Assembly (NCBI GenBank): GCA_021292165.1
Contig: CM037876.1
Location: 287,471,938 to 287,535,937, forward strand
Source of the DNA: Shinisaurus crocodilurus
Lineage: Eukaryota > Chordata > Lepidosauria > Squamata > Shinisauridae
Direction of reading: 5' to 3'
Length of the DNA: 64,000 nucleotides
Shown: positions 11,513-23,149 of the stretch, one piece after another
Position numbering within the stretch: the first letter of the stretch is position 1
Layout of the letters: each line of letters starts with the position of its first letter
Notes under the pieces: generated by a model
Databases searched by the model: none
Seen by the model: the letters and a program-made list of their open reading frames with translations, nothing else
What the model was told of the DNA's origin: nothing
Translations under genes and position numbers: made by a program

Positions 11513-11870
11513 CAATAAGCCATGGTTGGTTTGTTGTTGCGAAAACAATCCATGGTCCACTCGACAGACAATCAGGCTCATCATGGGTTGTCACCCCCTC
11601 CTTCCCCCACAGTCCACCAGCCAGCATCCCAGGGGACTTCACGGCTCAAGTCACTCTCCTCACCACAACTGGGGCCATATAGGCTCACCGTGGCTTCCCC
11701 CCCATTTCCCCCCCTTCCCCCCCCAGCAATCTCTTTTTGCAATCTCCATTTTGACAGCCACTGACAGCCTCTGTGAAGTGCCCGAACAGCAAATTGGAGG
11801 GTCTGTCAGTGGTTTGCCACCCCTTTTTTGGAAAACAAAATTGAGCCCAAATGTGAGCAAATAGTTTGGT
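11513..11870. repeat. GC-rich interspersed repeat, copy 1
   Basis: It shares ordered blocks with 12727-12930: 'ataagcca..gttgg', 'ccatggt', 'gacagaca.tcaggctca', 'tgggttgtc', 'cccaggg.actcca' and 'ctcaccaca'. Orientation is the same. I cannot assign a family. No coding potential stands out. Confidence 0.6.
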
Positions 11871-12726
11871 TAATTTTAAAAAATATATTATTATTTTAGC
11901 TGGAATTGCTTAATTCTGGAGGTGCAGTTGTACATATTTCTGTGGGTGCAAAAATGGGAAGCCTCACATGTCCTGGAGGGTGCCTGCTGTCAAAATGCAG
12001 CAGGTACCAACCATGGACATTGACCTAGAGAGGGTCCCAATAGTGTTTTTTGGTTGTTTTTTAAACTTTGCTATGTATTGACAGCTGTCAAAAGGCAAGC
12101 TGTCAGTTCAAGGCAAATCTTGCGTGATCTTTCTTATGAAAAGGTGGTGGAGGGATTTATCCACCCTAGGAACTGGGATCCTCAGGGTTTTTTGTGTTCC
12201 TCTGATAGGTCCCAGTGCCCCCAACTTTTCCACCCATTCCTGAGACTCTAGTTGCTCAGGAAGGTGGAAAGGTGCAGCTTACCCCCTTTTACTGGAGCAC
12301 AGAGATTTGACAGCTAGCTGTCAAAACTCCGGTTCCTTTTAAAAGTTTTTTTTTGACCGGACTCCCATGTTTTTTTCACAGGGACATATGCATGTATGAA
12401 AGGTAAAAAGTGTTTGTGTGTGTGGGAGGCACAGCAAGCCAAAACGCCTCCCAGTCATGGTGGGGGGAGCAGCAAGCCAGTGACGGCTGCCTCATGATGC
12501 CGCTTGAGGATCGGTGGGGCAGCTGCCACTGGCTGTGGCTGAGGCAGGCTCAGCAATAGTGGCACGAGGGTATGTGCCACTCTTGCTGACCTCATTCGCC
12601 ACCGTTGCCCACAACCTACAGTGGGGAGAGTTGTCTGAGTTTGGACAACATGCCAAGCCACCATGGGTGAAACAAACCCTACTACAGACCAAGGATGCAT
12701 TTGCAGTTCATGCTACACCACCCTGG
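11871..12726. other. No recognised gene
   Basis: Intergenic sequence. Phrases such as 'ggaggtgcagttg' and 'tgacagctgtcaaaa' recur locally ('gacagctgtcaaaaggcaag', 'gacagctagctgtcaaaa'), so it is probably old repeat. Short open frames here have no recognisable domain. Confidence 0.4.
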
Positions 12727-12930
12727 CAATAAGCCACAGTGGGTTGGTTGTGTGAACACCCCATGGTGGGCCTGACAGACAGTCAGGCTCACAGTGGGTT
12801 GTCGGCCCCTTCTTCCCCCATTGTTCCCCCTTCTGGTATCCCAGGGAACTCCATGCGAGGAACGAGTCATTCCCCAACCTCACCACAAGCTGTTTCTGGC
12901 TCACTGCAGCTTTTTTCCTTTGTTTGAGGA
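12727..12930. repeat. GC-rich interspersed repeat, copy 2
   Basis: Diverged copy of 11513-11760 in the same orientation, about 1.2 kb downstream. The family is unassigned. Confidence 0.6.
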
Positions 12931-14240
12931 GGGGGAAGATTGCAAACACCCATAGGAATTGCAGCCAGCAAAAACTGGCTGAGATTGTGGGCCTTTTCAC
13001 AATGTTGTCATCCTCCAGGGCCTCTCCCATGTTTTCCAGCCATTTTCAAGGCTTTTTTTTTTTTTTTTGAGCGAGGAAAGTCAGGTGCTAAATTTCAAAT
13101 CAGAACAAGCTGGAATGAAAGCCTCCTGTGTAGTCAGAATTCCTCTATGCTGCAGCTATACCACAGCACCCCCTTGTGCTTGGATAATGAAATATATAGA
13201 AAGGCTGAGGAAGACAAACCCTGGAACGAAAACCCATGTATGTAAAGTGTGGGCTCTTCCCCCCTCGAAGAAAACAGAAGAAGCAGCCTCAGTAAAGTGG
13301 CAGTTTAAACCCTTTATGTAGAGAAGCCCTCTGAGGTGCTTAATTAGCATTTGATGGAAGTGAATGGTGAAGTTTTCTTTTTGTTTGAGTGGTTCAAGAA
13401 GCTGGGAAGCAGCTTGGAGGGAAGGTTATGGAAGCTGGAGTAGGTGTGCCTGGATTTCAGGGTTCCAATGAGAAGAAGCCCCTCCGGCAGGCATGGGCGC
13501 ATAGTTGGAGGGGAACCCACCCCACATGTGTGGCCCTTTGGGCACAGAGCAGAGCAGTGGGAGAACTGGGGCTACGGTCAAGCTGGCTGAAGGTGCATCA
13601 GGGGTTAAACAGAACATGAAAGAGAGGAGTAGAAGGCAGAGCATAACAGAGAAAAGTGATTTGCAGCTGACCTGAGAGGGAAGGCAGGGAGGGATGGGGG
13701 AGAGAAAGCACGCAGGCAAAAGCAGAGAGGTGGTGGATAAGGTAAGAGAAGGTTGGTTTGTGTAAAAGCATAAAAAGGAGATTTTAAAAGCGAAATAAGA
13801 GAGTAATTGGTGCTGAATCTCGCGGACCCCAACCTCCCAGACTGAAGCTCAGTGCCTGTTGAGCTTGATGGGTTTTTGGACACGGCGTATACTGCACTTT
13901 GCTGAAAATTGTTTGCCCAGTTGAAGGACTCTGCCAGAAGGAGTATATTTCCACACTGTGTAGATACTTAAAGAATATCTGTGAGGCAGTAGATGCTGTT
14001 TTAGCCGAATAAGAGGCTAGACAGAAAAGAACTGTTTCCAGCAATGTCAAGGGGGTGGGTTGGGGGTTGGCAAGTAGAAGTTGGTATGAGTTTATCTAAT
14101 CAGATAGAAACTAAAGGGACAGGAGAGAAACTCCTGAAAAGAAATTGAAACAGTCCATGGAAAAAGGATGGTCTCCAAGGTAGGACAGGACTCCATCAGA
14201 GTCTTAAACTAATCAGGTGAGGGGGACCTACAGAGGCTTC
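12931..14240. other. No recognised gene
   Basis: Contains a poly-T run at about 13053-13068 and purine-rich stretches. No exon, LINE domain or clear transposon end was found. From about 13760 to 14240 it may be old LTR or LINE sequence, but nothing diagnostic is visible. Confidence 0.4.
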
Positions 14241-15084
14241 TGTCACGTCACACCCCTCCCCTCATAGGGCCTCAAGCTTGCCCTCCCTTTTTGGAGCTAT
14301 GGGTGCACTTACTTAAGGTTGGGGGGTTCTCTTTCTCTAACCTTTACCCTTACACCTCTCACACTGACTTTGGGATGTCTATTATGCCTACCTTATACTT
14401 CTTTGACCATCTATAAAACACAGCTTCCCACACTGGCTTCTTTAATAAACAAAGTAAAGTTTATTCTAAAATACAACAGTTTCTGGAAATAAGTTTCAGT
14501 CTATATTAAGTAATTTACTATCTTATTCTATTACCAATCCACCCTCAACATCTGTTCCCAAAATATCAGTCCCTGCACTCACTAGCTGATCTCCTAACAA
14601 TATCATAATATCTCCTAACAATATCATATCCTAATATCATCTAATATCCTAATATTATATCATATCCTAATATCATATCAACAATATCAATATCCTAACA
14701 ATATCATATCCTAATATCATCTAATATCCTAATATCATCTCTCAGCTCTCTCCAGTCAGCTTCATCGACCCCCAAACAGCACTCCAGCACTTCTCACACA
14801 CCCCCTCTCTTCCCCACACCCTCCTTCACTCTCCACACACTCCTGCCTAAACAGCACCACCCACAGTTTATATAGCACAGACTCTACCCCCCTTCTCACT
14901 CTCTCAGCCAATCATGTCACATATGCAAATACACCATTCTTCTTGCTCATCATTTCTCACCTGACAGAACAGACATCGATGCAACAGGAATACATACTTC
15001 TAATCATATACTCAATACAAGAAAACATTATCATACTTACCATATATACACTTTAAATTTACCCCCAAATAATATAACAACACA
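14241..15084 (-). repeat. LTR (3' LTR) of the Gmr1-like gypsy element
   Basis: Read on the minus strand it opens TGTGTTG at 15084 and closes GTGACA at 14241, giving TG...CA ends. Immediately upstream on that strand is a G run (TTTTTTTTGGGGGGGTA) that can serve as part of a polypurine tract. A TATA-like TATATAAA lies near 14870 on the minus strand. The interior at 14590-14745 is a short-period repeat of ctaatatcat/aacaatatcat units. The pol remnant starts just upstream on the same strand. The 5' LTR is not seen. Confidence 0.7.
14590..14745. repeat. Degenerate short tandem repeat (ctaatatcat / aacaatatcat)
   Basis: Repeated units of about 10-16 bp, such as 'cctaatatcatctaatat' and 'cctaacaatatcatat', lie inside the LTR. 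They probably expanded within it. Confidence 0.85.
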
Positions 15085-16139
15085 TACCCCCCCAAAAAAA
15101 AGACACAGAAAATTATACTTAAGTCCCAAGTGTAATTCGTAGTGTCCAACGTTTGTTTATACCACACAGGGGAGAACATTCAAACAAAGGTCTAGTTGGC
15201 ACTTTGCTACATAGTCTTTGCAAACAGTTGTCTCTTTACAGTCCATGGTTGTCTCACCTTCCAGCCGTCATCCTACAGCTCACCCATTCAAATCCGGTTC
15301 ACTCGTCTCTGCTCCACATCTGGAGAGTCCATCTGCAATGACATTGTCCTTTCTGCTGGCATGTTGGTACTCGAGCAGGAACTGTTGCAGGACCCAGGAC
15401 CAACGCTGCAACATGGTGTTGCTGTTCCTCATCGTCTCCAGCCACACCAAGGCTTGATTATTATCAGTCTGCAGGGTAAACTTTCATCCCAAGACCTAAT
15501 GACATAATTTCTTTAATGACCACACAATGGCCAAACACTCCTTCTGCACGGTAGTTTTTCTCACGTTTGAGCTTATGACTCAAAAATGCAATGGGGTGCT
15601 GTTCTCCATCCTGATATTGCAAAAGCACTGCCCCAATTCCCAAATCAGAAGCATCTATGGCTGTTTATAATCTGGAGCCCACAAAACTGGACTCTGGCAC
15701 AGAGCTAGTTTCAACTTGTTGAAAGCTTTCTTTTTTACTGTCTCAATCACTCTTTCATTCCATTCAATCTGCTCAAGCCCTTTTTCTTGCCTGCTCTCTT
15801 GCACCAAGTCAGGTACATTAAGCTCACTATTCTCCCGAAATAAAGCCAGATGTAAAATTCTGTGCCCTCGGGTTCTATGAGGTTTCAACATGTTCACATG
15901 TACTATCTGCTTATACTATCTTCTGCTTTTCCTGTGACCCTATAGAGATTGCATATGTCCGGGTGTCTAGCTTATCACGTATTACAAACCATCTTTCCCA
16001 GCTAGCTTGCAGTTTATTTTGTCTCTTAGGTATATAGGGCAAGACTAGGTCACCCACATGGTAGTGTACCTCACATGCCTTCCTATTATACCATAAACTT
16101 TGCTGTTGCTGGGCCAAACCAAGATTGGTTTGTACCATT

Positions 16140-16497
16140 TTTTAATTTTTTAATTATATTTTTAAATCACCCATCTGGCCAGTCACCCGGCCACCCTGGG
16201 CGATGTACAACAGAATAAAATACAATAAAACACCATTAAAACACCATTAAAGCAACCACAATTAAAACAATATAAAATGTTTTTTTTTAAAAAAAAAAAT
16301 CCTAACCACCCCATATTCCCGCCCGAAGAACCATGTTTTTTAAGCACGGTGGAGGTGGAAGCTCATTAAGGAGGGGGCATGGCGAAGGTCACTGGGGAGG
16401 GAGTTCCATAACTTGGGGGCCGCCACAGAAAAGGCCCTCTTCCTAGTCCCCACCAACCTGGCTGCTTTGGCTGATGGGACAAGGAGAAGGCCGTCCC
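16140..16497 (-). mobile_element. CR1-like LINE 3' fragment inserted in the gypsy integrase
   Basis: On the minus strand it carries the 'ggccttttctgtggcggcccccaa' and 'tgtacatcgcccagg' 3'-end phrases also seen at 4500-4740. It ends in A-rich tail sequence at about 16140-16165. It splits the integrase frame between YEANV (16505) and MVQTNL (16138). It is therefore younger than the gypsy element. Confidence 0.8.
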
Positions 16498-17201
16498 GTG
16501 ACATTTGCCTCATAGTCTACTACTGAGGTTTTCTGCTCCTGTAACTCTCCCTCCCAAGAGTTTTTCATCAATTCTAAAGGTCCTAGTACCGCTCTTCCAA
16601 ACATCAGTTCAAATGGAGAAAATCCTGTGGATTCCTGGGGTACTTCTCTGTATGCAAACAGAAAGCAACTCAGCCAGTCATCCCAGTCATTAAGGTGATC
16701 CTGAATGTAAGTTTTGATCATCCCTTTCAGAACTCCATTGACCACTAGTGGCAGGGTGGTAAGTGGTGCTTTTCAGATGTTTAAGTCCACAACACTTCCA
16801 CAAGCACTGCATCACTTCCCCCATAAACACACTACTTTGATCTGTGAAAGTTTCCTATGTAAAACCTACTCTCATCAAAATCTTAAGCATGGCTTCTGCT
16901 ACAGATTGAGCATCCACTGCTCTTAGAGGTTCTGCATCAGGATACCTTGTGGCATACTCAACCACCACCAAGACAAACCTACGCCCATGCTTGGAGGGTT
17001 TTGAGAATGGTCTGATGAAATCCATTCCTACATGGTAAAATGCTTGGCCTATTATAAGTAATGGTTTCAGAGGTGCCTTAGTCCTTGTCCCACTTTTGCC
17101 TATTTTCTGACATATAGGGCAAGACAAACAGTATTTAGTCACCTCCTGTGAAATTCCAGGCTAGTAATAATGTACTGTCAATTGTTTCCTGGTCTTTTTA
17201 A

Positions 17202-17683
17202 TAGGGACGTCGCGAAAATCGATGAGTGGTGGTGGAAACGGGGGTGAACTCACCCTGTTCAACCCCCCCCCGAAGCCGCACGTAATGTACCTTTCCCCGG
17301 CTCGGCTCACGTCCTCACGAGACGAGCCAGGGAAAGGAAGTTCCTGGTCCCCTGCACTACACTTCCGGGTCCCCAGCGCTACTCTTCCGGGTCTCCAGTG
17401 CTATGTATTTTACGTAGAAAATGGGGGGGGGGGAACCTGAAAGCGGCTGCGATTTCCATAAGTGGCGCTTTAAGGTGTTTCTCCCTGTTTTCTACGTAAG
17501 ATACGTAGTGCCAGGGACCCGGAAGAGTAGCGCTGGGGACCAGGAAGTGTCACGAGCGGCTCGGCAACTGCATCAGCTGGCGGTCGCAGAGCAGCACCGG
17601 AGCAATCGTAGTGGGGGAATCGTGGTGGGGGAGAGATCGCCGGGCGTCCGGCGACCAGACAAGCAGGTAAGTCCACATCCCTA
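17202..17683. mobile_element. GC-rich foldback element with hAT-like 8-bp flanks
   Basis: Ends are TAGGGACGT at the left and ACATCCCTA at the right. The 8-bp flanks are ctttttaa (17194-17201) and ctttttca (17684-17691), one mismatch apart. The interior contains long imperfect inverted arms: 'ccgggtccccagcgctactcttccgggt' type sequence is mirrored at 17510-17550, around 'ttttctacgtaa'. It interrupts the gypsy zinc-binding domain. No coding potential. Relatives lie at 22845, 29629 and 48518. Confidence 0.8.
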
Positions 17684-18109
17684 CTTTTTCATGCCCAAGT
17701 GACCAGCACACGGGATGTCATGAGCTACAGATAACAGTTGGTCTCAGAATTTCCGAGGCACAATCAGTTGTTTGACACACTCAGAATTTTTATCTCTTCC
17801 TTTAGGTGACCACACCCTGTATAACAGCTCATTTCCCCAAATGTATGGGTCTTTCATTTCCTCAGAAAATGGCTTCTGTCTGTCAAAAGCCTGCTCTCTT
17901 AAGGCTTTTAAACTGGTGTCACCTTTCACCTCATTTTTAAACTCTTCACTCTCAGTGCATATTGACTAGGAGTGTAATTTGTACCTTGGGCCCCCCCGAA
18001 TCGATTCAGCTGGACCCTCACAGTATAGAAATGCACACTGAAACGAATAGAAACGCCTTTTTTTAAAAAATAAATGATTTATTATTTGGGGTGCTATTCA
18101 GCCAACCGC

Positions 18110-18800
18110 CACCAGATGGCGCACCTCGCTAAGAAAGCCAGGCAAGCCACGGAGGGAACAGCCCAAGGCCGGTAAACTGGTGCGGCCCCCGCTGCAGTCA
18201 TCATCAGGCGATCACTCGTGACCGAGTAAGATTGTCTTCCAGGATAAAAATTTACAAAAAGGAGATTTTAAAAGGAGGAATATTCTAAAGAAGATTGTGT
18301 AGACTCTAGCGATGGGTCCTTAAGTGACTGTGGAGGCCAATTCTAGATCCACGCAGCTTCCCACAGTGAGGACACAGGTTACCAGATGGAAGATGGTCCT
18401 GTAAAGGATTCGTTTGACGTGCTTTTCGCTTAGCACGTTTCTCCCTTTCACCTTGCACTCGGGCTTCTTCAAAGTCCATGGAACCTTTGTGAAGGGCCAA
18501 CCTCCAGTTAGATCGTTCATGGGCCAGAGCTTCCCAGTTTTTGATGTTTATGTTACATTTTCTTAGATTAGCCTTAAGAACATCTTTAAACCTTTTATAC
18601 TGACCACCGATATTCCGCTTCCCATCCTTGAGTTGGGAATAAAGTAACTGCTTTGGGAGACGGCAGTCAGGCATTCGAACAACATGACTGGTCCACTGAA
18701 GTTGGCGTTGAAGGATCCTTTTTTCAACGCTAGTAGTCTTTGCTTCTTCCAGTACACGAACATTTGTTCGCCTATCTTCCCAAGTAATCCGCAGGAGTAT
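18110..18800 (-). mobile_element. LINE C-terminal remnant with a C2H2-type finger
   Basis: The minus strand from about 18800 encodes RITWEDRRTNVRVLEEAK, then LQRQLQWTSHVVRMPDCRLP, then KRFKDVLKANL. It ends CPHCGKLRGSRIGLHSHLRTH, a C2H2-like finger at 18400-18310. This ending is familiar from LINE-derived proteins in vertebrate genomes. The catalytic domains are absent, and the open frame upstream of 18800 is unrelated sequence read through by chance. The region 18110-18300 looks like its 3' UTR. The clade is not assigned. Confidence 0.7.
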
Positions 18801-19307
18801 ACAAAGCGCTGCAGTATACAAAGCGAGAAGCGAGCAGAAGACAGCAGCAGGGAAACACGAGGGCCCAAGACCGCGCTCGACGCCCACGGAGACGCAAGGC
18901 CAGCAGGATTCTCGACCCATGAAAGGCCCAAGTGAGGACGATGTGGGGGTGGGGGTGGGGGGGAGGGAAAAGCCCAAAGGCCATGGGGGGGGATCTGAAA
19001 AGCGTGCTCCCCACTGGCTTGTCAGTAGCAACAGCAACGTCACCCCCTCCAGGGGAGGACCCCGGCCCCGTTGAAGCCCAATCCCTTCCCCACTGCCCTG
19101 CACCCACTCAACAGGCAAGGAGGGATGGGGGATGGGAAGACACAACAGCTACAGAACTATAAAACAGTGTTTTTGTTTTTGTTTTGAAAAGGAAATCAGG
19201 ATGAATTTGACAAGTCCTTCGACAAATACTGAATATAGCTCTGCGGGGCTAAACAAAGTGGCATGGAGAGAGGATGGAAACTGACAAGGATATTTACAAC
19301 GGGAATA
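18801..19307. other. No recognised gene, GC-rich
   Basis: GC-rich sequence with a G-rich run at 18940-18995. Open frames here show no domain. It may be the 5' part of an older element. Confidence 0.4.
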
Positions 19308-19563
19308 CAGTCATGCCTTGGATTGAGAGCATAATTCGTTCCGGAAACGTGCTTGTAATCCGAAACACTCTTATATCAAAACGAAATCCCCCCCCCAAAA
19401 AATTAGTACAGAGATTTTTAATTTAAGCCGTACTACAGTACTTGTATTGCAAGAGGTCGCTTGTATATCAAGTTAAAAAAAAAATATTAAATAAATATTT
19501 AAAAATTTTCTTGTCTTGCAAAACGCTCTCAAACCAAGTTACTTGCAATCCAAGGTATTACTG
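19308..19563 (-). mobile_element. Mariner/Tigger-type MITE, copy 2, TA target site
   Basis: Inverted relative to copy 1. It starts CAGTCATGCCTTGGATTGAG and ends CAAGGTATTACTG, flanked by TA at 19306-19307 and 19564-19565. Same interior as copy 1. No coding capacity. Confidence 0.9.
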
Positions 19564-19934
19564 TATAGCAGACAGGCAGACTTGTGAAAGACCTCTGATA
19601 AAAAAAATAAATATTTTTTTAAATTACGAGTCCATTTGTGAACATTCAAAAACCATCTCTCCATAAAAAAGCATGATCCCATTTGCACAAATCATGGGAC
19701 CCCCCCCATGTGTCTATTTATGTAACATGCACACAAAAAATATGTACAGTTCCACAACGGGTGTGTGTGTGTGTTATCTGCTACAGTCTGCCACAGTTTA
19801 TCAGAACAGAAACACTAGGAAATCCCAAAGGGCTTAAATGGAACAGAATTCCCAATGTCATACATCCCCTAGTCAGACCATTCCACCCCCCACCCCCCAA
19901 GTACTGTCAACACTGACTGGCAGCAGCTTTCCAA
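19564..19934. other. No recognised feature; short GT run
   Basis: AT-rich intergenic DNA with a small GT run at about 19760-19776. Nothing else is recognised. Confidence 0.4.
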
Positions 19935-20045
19935 GGTTTAAGGCAGGATTTTTTCCCAGCCCTACTTGGAGGTGCTGGGGATTGAACTTGGGACCTCCAG
20001 CTTTCCAAGTCCGTGTTCTACCACTGAACCACAGCCCAGAGCTGC
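19935..20045 (-). repeat. tRNA-derived SINE, antisense
   Basis: On the minus strand the sequence reads GGGCTGTGGTTCAGTGGTAG (A-box region), then GGTCCCAAGTTCAATCCCC (B-box region), as in a tRNA head. A SINE body follows. It lacks a tRNA-length fold and a discriminator end, so it is not a tRNA gene. The same head type occurs diverged near 3050-3145 and 24965-25060. Confidence 0.75.
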
Positions 20046-20423
20046 ACAGCATATCCCCCCATTATCTCCCCTCTTCCAAAGCCATTGGGTTTGGGAGAGG
20101 GTGACATGGAAAGGCCTCCCCCTAACATGGAAAGGTGTGGCTCTGGCGAGAGGTGATGAGATCACATCCCTCTCAAAGGCCAGGATGTGCTCATCCATGA
20201 AAACTACAGGTTGATCAGTCGTAATTATACACTTTAGATGCTCTGACAGATACACCTCCTGACCCTTTGTAAGGTAGTTCCCAGAAAAAGTGGCCCTAGT
20301 TCAACCCAGTGATTCATGGTGGATTGCCTCTTTATTTCCATCTCCATCCACAAGTATCTTCAAGCATGATATACAATTTAGCATCATTCTTTTTCCTCAT
20401 GGGAACGGGTTGCTACTTCACCC

Positions 20424-22633
20424 GGGGGCACGCAAGCAAGCAAGCAAGCAAGTGAGCAGTGAGACATCTTCCCCACCCTACCTGTTGGACCAGCCTCAAC
20501 TTCCTCAACTTCCACCCCTCCGGTATACAGCCAGTACGGTTTACATAGGAAAATAGGTATCCAGTACTCTGGCCTTATCTTATAAAGCATAATTCGTTCC
20601 GGAAACGTGCTCCAATATATAAAAAGGGAGATAAGAGAGACCCAGCCAATTATAGGCCTATTAGCCTTTTAGATGTTGCTTCCAAATTATATGCCACACT
20701 CCTCCTTGAAAAATTAGAAGAATGGGCAGATACACAAAAAGTAATATCTGAAGTACAGGCCGGTTTTCAAAGAGGGAAGTCCACAGTTGACCTGGGTTTT
20801 GTAATGAATTTCCTGTTATGTAAATATGTTCATAACATGAAGTGAAAGCTGTATGTTTCCTTTATTGATTTGAAATCAGCATTTGACACAATTCCTAGAC
20901 ACTTATTATGGCAGAAATTGGAAAAGACAAACTTAGATCGCCATTTACTATTCCTTGTAAAAACACTGTATACTGATACATCAGTACAAGTTAAAGTCGA
21001 TTTGGCTGGTCATCTTACTTCTAGAATAAAAACCTTTGTCGGAGTCAAACAGGGATGCATCTTGGCACCCTTTTTGTTTAACTTTTACATTAATGATGTG
21101 GTTAAGGAATTGGATGGGTTACAGTTTGCCCCTGTTACAATTCTTGACCAAAAATTATCAGTATTAATGTATGCTGACGATTTAGTTCTTGTATCTAGAA
21201 CACAGGTGGGACTGAGACAGCTGCTTGCGAAGTTTGGTTCATATTGTAAGACAAATGCTCTGTCCATAAACTATAATAAGACACAGGCTGTAGTGTTTGG
21301 GAAGCGTCCCAAAAAGCATGTTTGGCATTTGGATGAGCACATTATAAATCAAGTGAAATCATTCAAATACTTGGGATTGGTCTATTCAGAAACAGCTTCC
21401 TGGAACATACATTTATCAAACATCAAGCTGCAAGCCTTTAAATCAGCTAAAGCTATTATGAAATTTGCTGTTTCTAAAGGAGGGAACCTGGTAAACCCAG
21501 ACCTATCTGTTTATAAAGCCAAAACAGTGGCTCAAATTTTATATGGGGCAGAGGTTTGGGGCACCTCAAAGGTCTTAGCTTTAGAACCCCCACAGAACTA
21601 CTTTTTAAGAGCTCTGTTGGGCTTGCCTAAAGATGTACAATCTGCCATGGTTAGGCTAGAGACTTGCATGCTGACTATAGAAAGCCAAATAGATAAAATA
21701 ATTTTATGTTATTGGTTTAAGGTACAACACATGGATAACACCAGATTACCTAAAAAATGTGTGATAGAAATGGCCAATGGATTTCCTCTTAAAAATTGGT
21801 TACATCATGCTGCTCAACTTATGGTTAAATATGGTCTCTCACTGGCTGAGCTTAAAGACTTCCCATTAGACATACTGAAAAATATCTTTAAGCGAACTAT
21901 AAAGGAGGTTGCCACAAAAAACGATTTAAACATCTGTGTATACATCCACATGTGCACCATTATATTTCAAACTTAAAGAGGCTCGTGAACATGTGGATTA
22001 CCTTAATGAGCTAACATTTGTACAACTACGGAAAGCCTTCACAGAATTACGGCTAAATATGATGGATACTGCTTATAGAGATGGGAGGCATAGGGGTATC
22101 CCAGTTAATGAACGTACTTGCATTGGCGGTTGTTCTGAATTAGAGGATCTTACCCATTATATTTTGTGCTGCCCATTATACAATGACCCAAGGGAACGGT
22201 TTCTGGTACCCTTAATTGTAAGTTTCCCTAACCAGAGTCCCTTGGATATGGCTTTCTATCTCCTAGCAGATATGGATAAATATGTGACCTGGCATGTAGC
22301 TCTCTTTGCAATTGCTGCTAAGAAGATCAGAAAGAAATATATTGCAGAGATAGCTATCGATTGCAAAGGAGATGACCATATTTGACTGTATATTATTTGT
22401 ATCACATTACTGATATTTCTTTTTTAATGCTTGTATATTCCCTTTTAAAATTTTAAATTGGCTTTTATCTTTATAACATTTTTAAATTGGCTTTTATCTT
22501 TATAACATTTTAGTGTATTGTTTTTTTAAAAAATGGTTCATATTTGTATTTTAATTCATTATGTATTTTATTTTATTTTTGGATTGTTTGAATTGTGGTG
22601 GCCTATGGCTTTGAACAATAAAGTATTGCTTGC
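20424..22633 (+). mobile_element. Non-LTR retrotransposon with RT and CCHC C-terminus, 14-bp TSD
   Basis: The plus strand (20640-22385) encodes a reverse transcriptase: YRPISLLD near 20655, FIDLKSAFDTIPRHLLW (palm A, 20860-20910), GVKQGCILAPFLFN (21040-21085) and the catalytic YADDLVLVSR (21170). A thumb (FKYLGLVYSE) and a C-terminal Cys-His motif follow (CIGGC...H....C near 22125-22170). A stop near 20845 and a frameshift near 21950 disable it. The 3' end is AATAAAGTATTGCTTGCTTG. TTGCTACTTCACCC is duplicated at 20410-20423 and 22634-22647. The first 190 bp do not continue the coding frame and contain a CAAG run that is the complement of the tail. The clade is not assigned (R4- or Vingi-like are candidates). 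Confidence 0.8.
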
Positions 22634-22844
22634 TTGCTACTTCACCCTGGATCTCCAGGCCCTGGTAAAGTATAACCTCCCATACAAGCTTGGTTCCAGG
22701 ACTTAGCCCAGAAAGTAGAAATGCTTATAGGAGAAAAGACAACGTTTCTGCTCACAGCCCCTGAAGCAAGCTGCTGATAGAATTCAAGGTAAAATCAATA
22801 TTGCTTTTTGTTATCTTCAGAAAGGACAAATTGTTCTCCACACG

Positions 22845-23100
22845 GTAGGGGTGTACAGATTTGTGTTGCGTGGGCGTAGCAGGCCGAAATCGGCCCCACT
22901 CACATCCGCGCAGGGCTTGCGCGGGCCTACCTTGACCCAGCGGCGGCTCGCCTCTCCGCGGCAAGCTGCCTGCGCCACCTGTGCTGGTCCCGTCGTGTCA
23001 CTTCCGTTGCGCCGGAAGTGACGCGCCGGGCCCCTGCTCTGGCGCGCTGGACCGCCGCACTATGTTTTTGGTGGGGAAACCAGGGCACCAGGGCTTAAAC
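22845..23100. repeat. GC-rich foldback family, partial copy
   Basis: Begins 'taggggtgtacagatttg' and contains the family phrases 'cgcgggcctacct', 'ggaagtgac' and 'actatgtttttgg.gggg'. These are also seen in the copies at 29629 and 48518. Only one arm is present, so it does not fold back. Confidence 0.65.
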
Positions 23101-23149
23101 AGAGGTGTACAACATGATGTATGGTGTGGAGAAAGTGGGTAGGGAGACA

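Larger units (their letters stand above)
15190..17970 (-). pseudogene. Gmr1-like Ty3/gypsy pol remnant: integrase, then RNase H
   Basis: Read on the minus strand from 17970, the order is as follows. First comes a pre-integrase segment (LYRVWSPKGRDKN, then DIPCAGHLGMK). Next is an H2C2 zinc-binding motif (His near 17700, CLSCPICQ near 17120), then the integrase core (HVGMDFIRPF and VVVEYATRYPDAEP with the first Asp; TDQS near 16835 with the second). Then come FLFAYREVPQESTGFSPFELMFGR, the integrase tail (YIPKRQNKLQ) and HVNMLKPH. A linker (LVQESRQEKGLEQIEWNER) is followed by KALCQSPVLW-type sequence and an RNase H (DASDLGIGAVLLQ, then ADGLSR near 15320). The LTR follows directly. Integrase ahead of RT/RNase H is the order known for Gmr1-like elements. 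The RT palm with its YxDD box is deleted, stops and frameshifts are present, and two elements have inserted. Confidence 0.85.

Noticed and set aside
14590..14745. CRISPR-like array
   Set aside because: Short AT-rich units without unique spacers, inside an LTR of a vertebrate retroelement.
18800..19145. 279-codon minus-strand frame as one protein
   Set aside because: Only the C-terminal half is LINE-like. The N-terminal half is GC-rich read-through with no domain and no evidence of fusion.
19935..20045. tRNA gene
   Set aside because: A- and B-box-like motifs are present but continue into a SINE body, and several diverged copies share the same junction.
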